A stretch of 64,000 bases of DNA from Gracilibacillus caseinilyticus (GTDB lineage: Bacteria > Bacillota > Bacilli > Bacillales > Amphibacillaceae): contig NZ_CP095072.1 of assembly GCF_022919115.1 (NCBI RefSeq), positions 1,364,001 to 1,428,000 on the forward strand, in the 5' to 3' direction. The translations under genes and the position numbers were made by a program. Positions 63,626-64,000 of the stretch are shown piece by piece (the stretch's first letter is position 1; every line of letters starts with the position of its first letter). Under the pieces are notes generated by a model that worked only from the letters and a program-made list of their open reading frames with translations, was not told the DNA's origin and searched no databases.

Positions 63626-63761
63626 TCTACTTATCCATAGCAGTTTATCGTAGAAGAAATAAAAAAACAGATTGTAGATGAGTTTTGTAACTCACTTTCC
63701 TTTTAAAAGAGCTTTTTATTCATATTCAATTATCGGGGCGCATTTTTTGGAACAATACAGT

Positions 63762-63812
63762 TTTGCATTCTTACCATTCTAACCCCGCAAAATCCTGACG
63801 ACAGCTCTACAA
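63762..63812. repeat. Second copy of the 52-base block seen at 56310
   Basis: TTTGCATTCTTACC to ACAGCTCTACAA matches 56310-56361 with about eight differences (CCATTCTAACCCCGCAAAAT against CCGCTGTAAAACCGGCATAA). Confidence 0.65.
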
Positions 63813-63933
63813 ATTAAATTGACATATATGATAGAATAGATGCCACAATAGATTGACTTCATATGAGGGGTCGCACACTGTTGTCCGGTCGTTAGTCTCG
63901 TTGGGAGACTTCCCAGGATGGGAGGTGGGGCCT

Positions 63934-64000
63934 ATGGATATCGAAAACGTTTTGACAATAATGATTTCATTTTTGTCACTAATGATCTCTTTTGTTAATT
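63934..64000 (+). CDS. Holin-like type I toxin (cut by the window end)
   Basis: The 22 visible residues start MDIENVLTIMISFLSLMISF, almost the start of the toxin at 25275. GGGAGGTGGGGCCT precedes the ATG. The structured leader (GTCGTTAGTCTCGTTGGGAG) resembles those of the toxins at 44.7 and 45.3 kb. The end lies outside the window. Confidence 0.75.
   Translation, partial: MDIENVLTIMISFLSLMISFVN

Noticed and set aside
18925..63760. Integron attC sites
   Set aside because: GTTGAAC matches GTTRRRY, but this short loose consensus is expected by chance. There is no integrase and no paired R'' box at a fixed distance.
1..64000. tRNA, rRNA or prophage genes
   Set aside because: No cloverleaf-like sequence, rRNA segment, phage structural gene or integrase was recognised; a tRNA scan would settle the first point.

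Overview
This 64-kb window comes from a low-GC, endospore-forming member of the Bacillaceae. The evidence is a small acid-soluble spore protein O gene, a leucine T-box leader, sortase-anchored surface proteins, lipobox lipoproteins, strong GGAGG ribosome binding sites with frequent TTG and GTG starts, and several Bacillus-type holin-like type I toxins. The genus cannot be fixed from the sequence alone. No tRNA, rRNA, CRISPR array or phage module was seen. The region is an accessory stretch of small genes in short operons, broken by many one-base frameshifts and fragments.

Layout: 0-3.6 kb holds the tail of a wall-anchored protein, a toxin gene, a 52-bp tandem repeat and a duplicated, decayed membrane-protein module. 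3.7-8.7 kb holds a T-box controlled 2-isopropylmalate synthase, a DUF488 protein, an Asp/Glu racemase homologue, a second 52-bp repeat array and a broken WYL-type regulator. 9.4-16.5 kb is the most interesting region: a class III lanthipeptide locus. It has a LanKC synthetase, a cytoplasmic serine protease, a divergent ABC exporter and three short precursor genes, each with an LxLQ leader motif and two Ser-x2-Ser-x(2-3)-Cys ring motifs. One precursor overlaps the end of the synthetase gene.

17-36 kb is a patchwork: an aromatic-acid exporter homologue, a tautomerase/CMD fusion with its LysR regulator, GNAT and Nudix genes, AraC and SDR genes, a toxin, a broken Fic gene, lipoproteins, an aldehyde dehydrogenase/DUF779 operon, an NmrA-like/TetR pair, a VOC gene, an esterase and a MerR regulator. 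36.2-42.4 kb is one 2050-residue wall-anchored pectinolytic enzyme with a pectin methylesterase domain and two SGNH (rhamnogalacturonan acetylesterase-like) domains. 42.6-45.5 kb contains a decayed bacteriocin-associated ABC system and two tandem toxin genes. 45.6-56.9 kb holds small membrane and hypothetical genes, a near-identical second VOC copy, a methyltransferase, a DMT exporter and an SgrR-like regulator. An intact IS3-family element (57.0-58.2 kb), an sspO gene, a frameshifted ECF41 sigma gene with its CMD partner, more pseudogenes and a last toxin close the window.

How the genes work together: in the lanthipeptide locus the protease, two precursors, LanKC and the third precursor are all on the minus strand and closely spaced, ending at one terminator. 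The exporter is transcribed the other way. The intervening control region carries the same promoter-like block twice. Several dispersed non-coding repeats recur between unrelated genes. At one of them a truncated gene begins.
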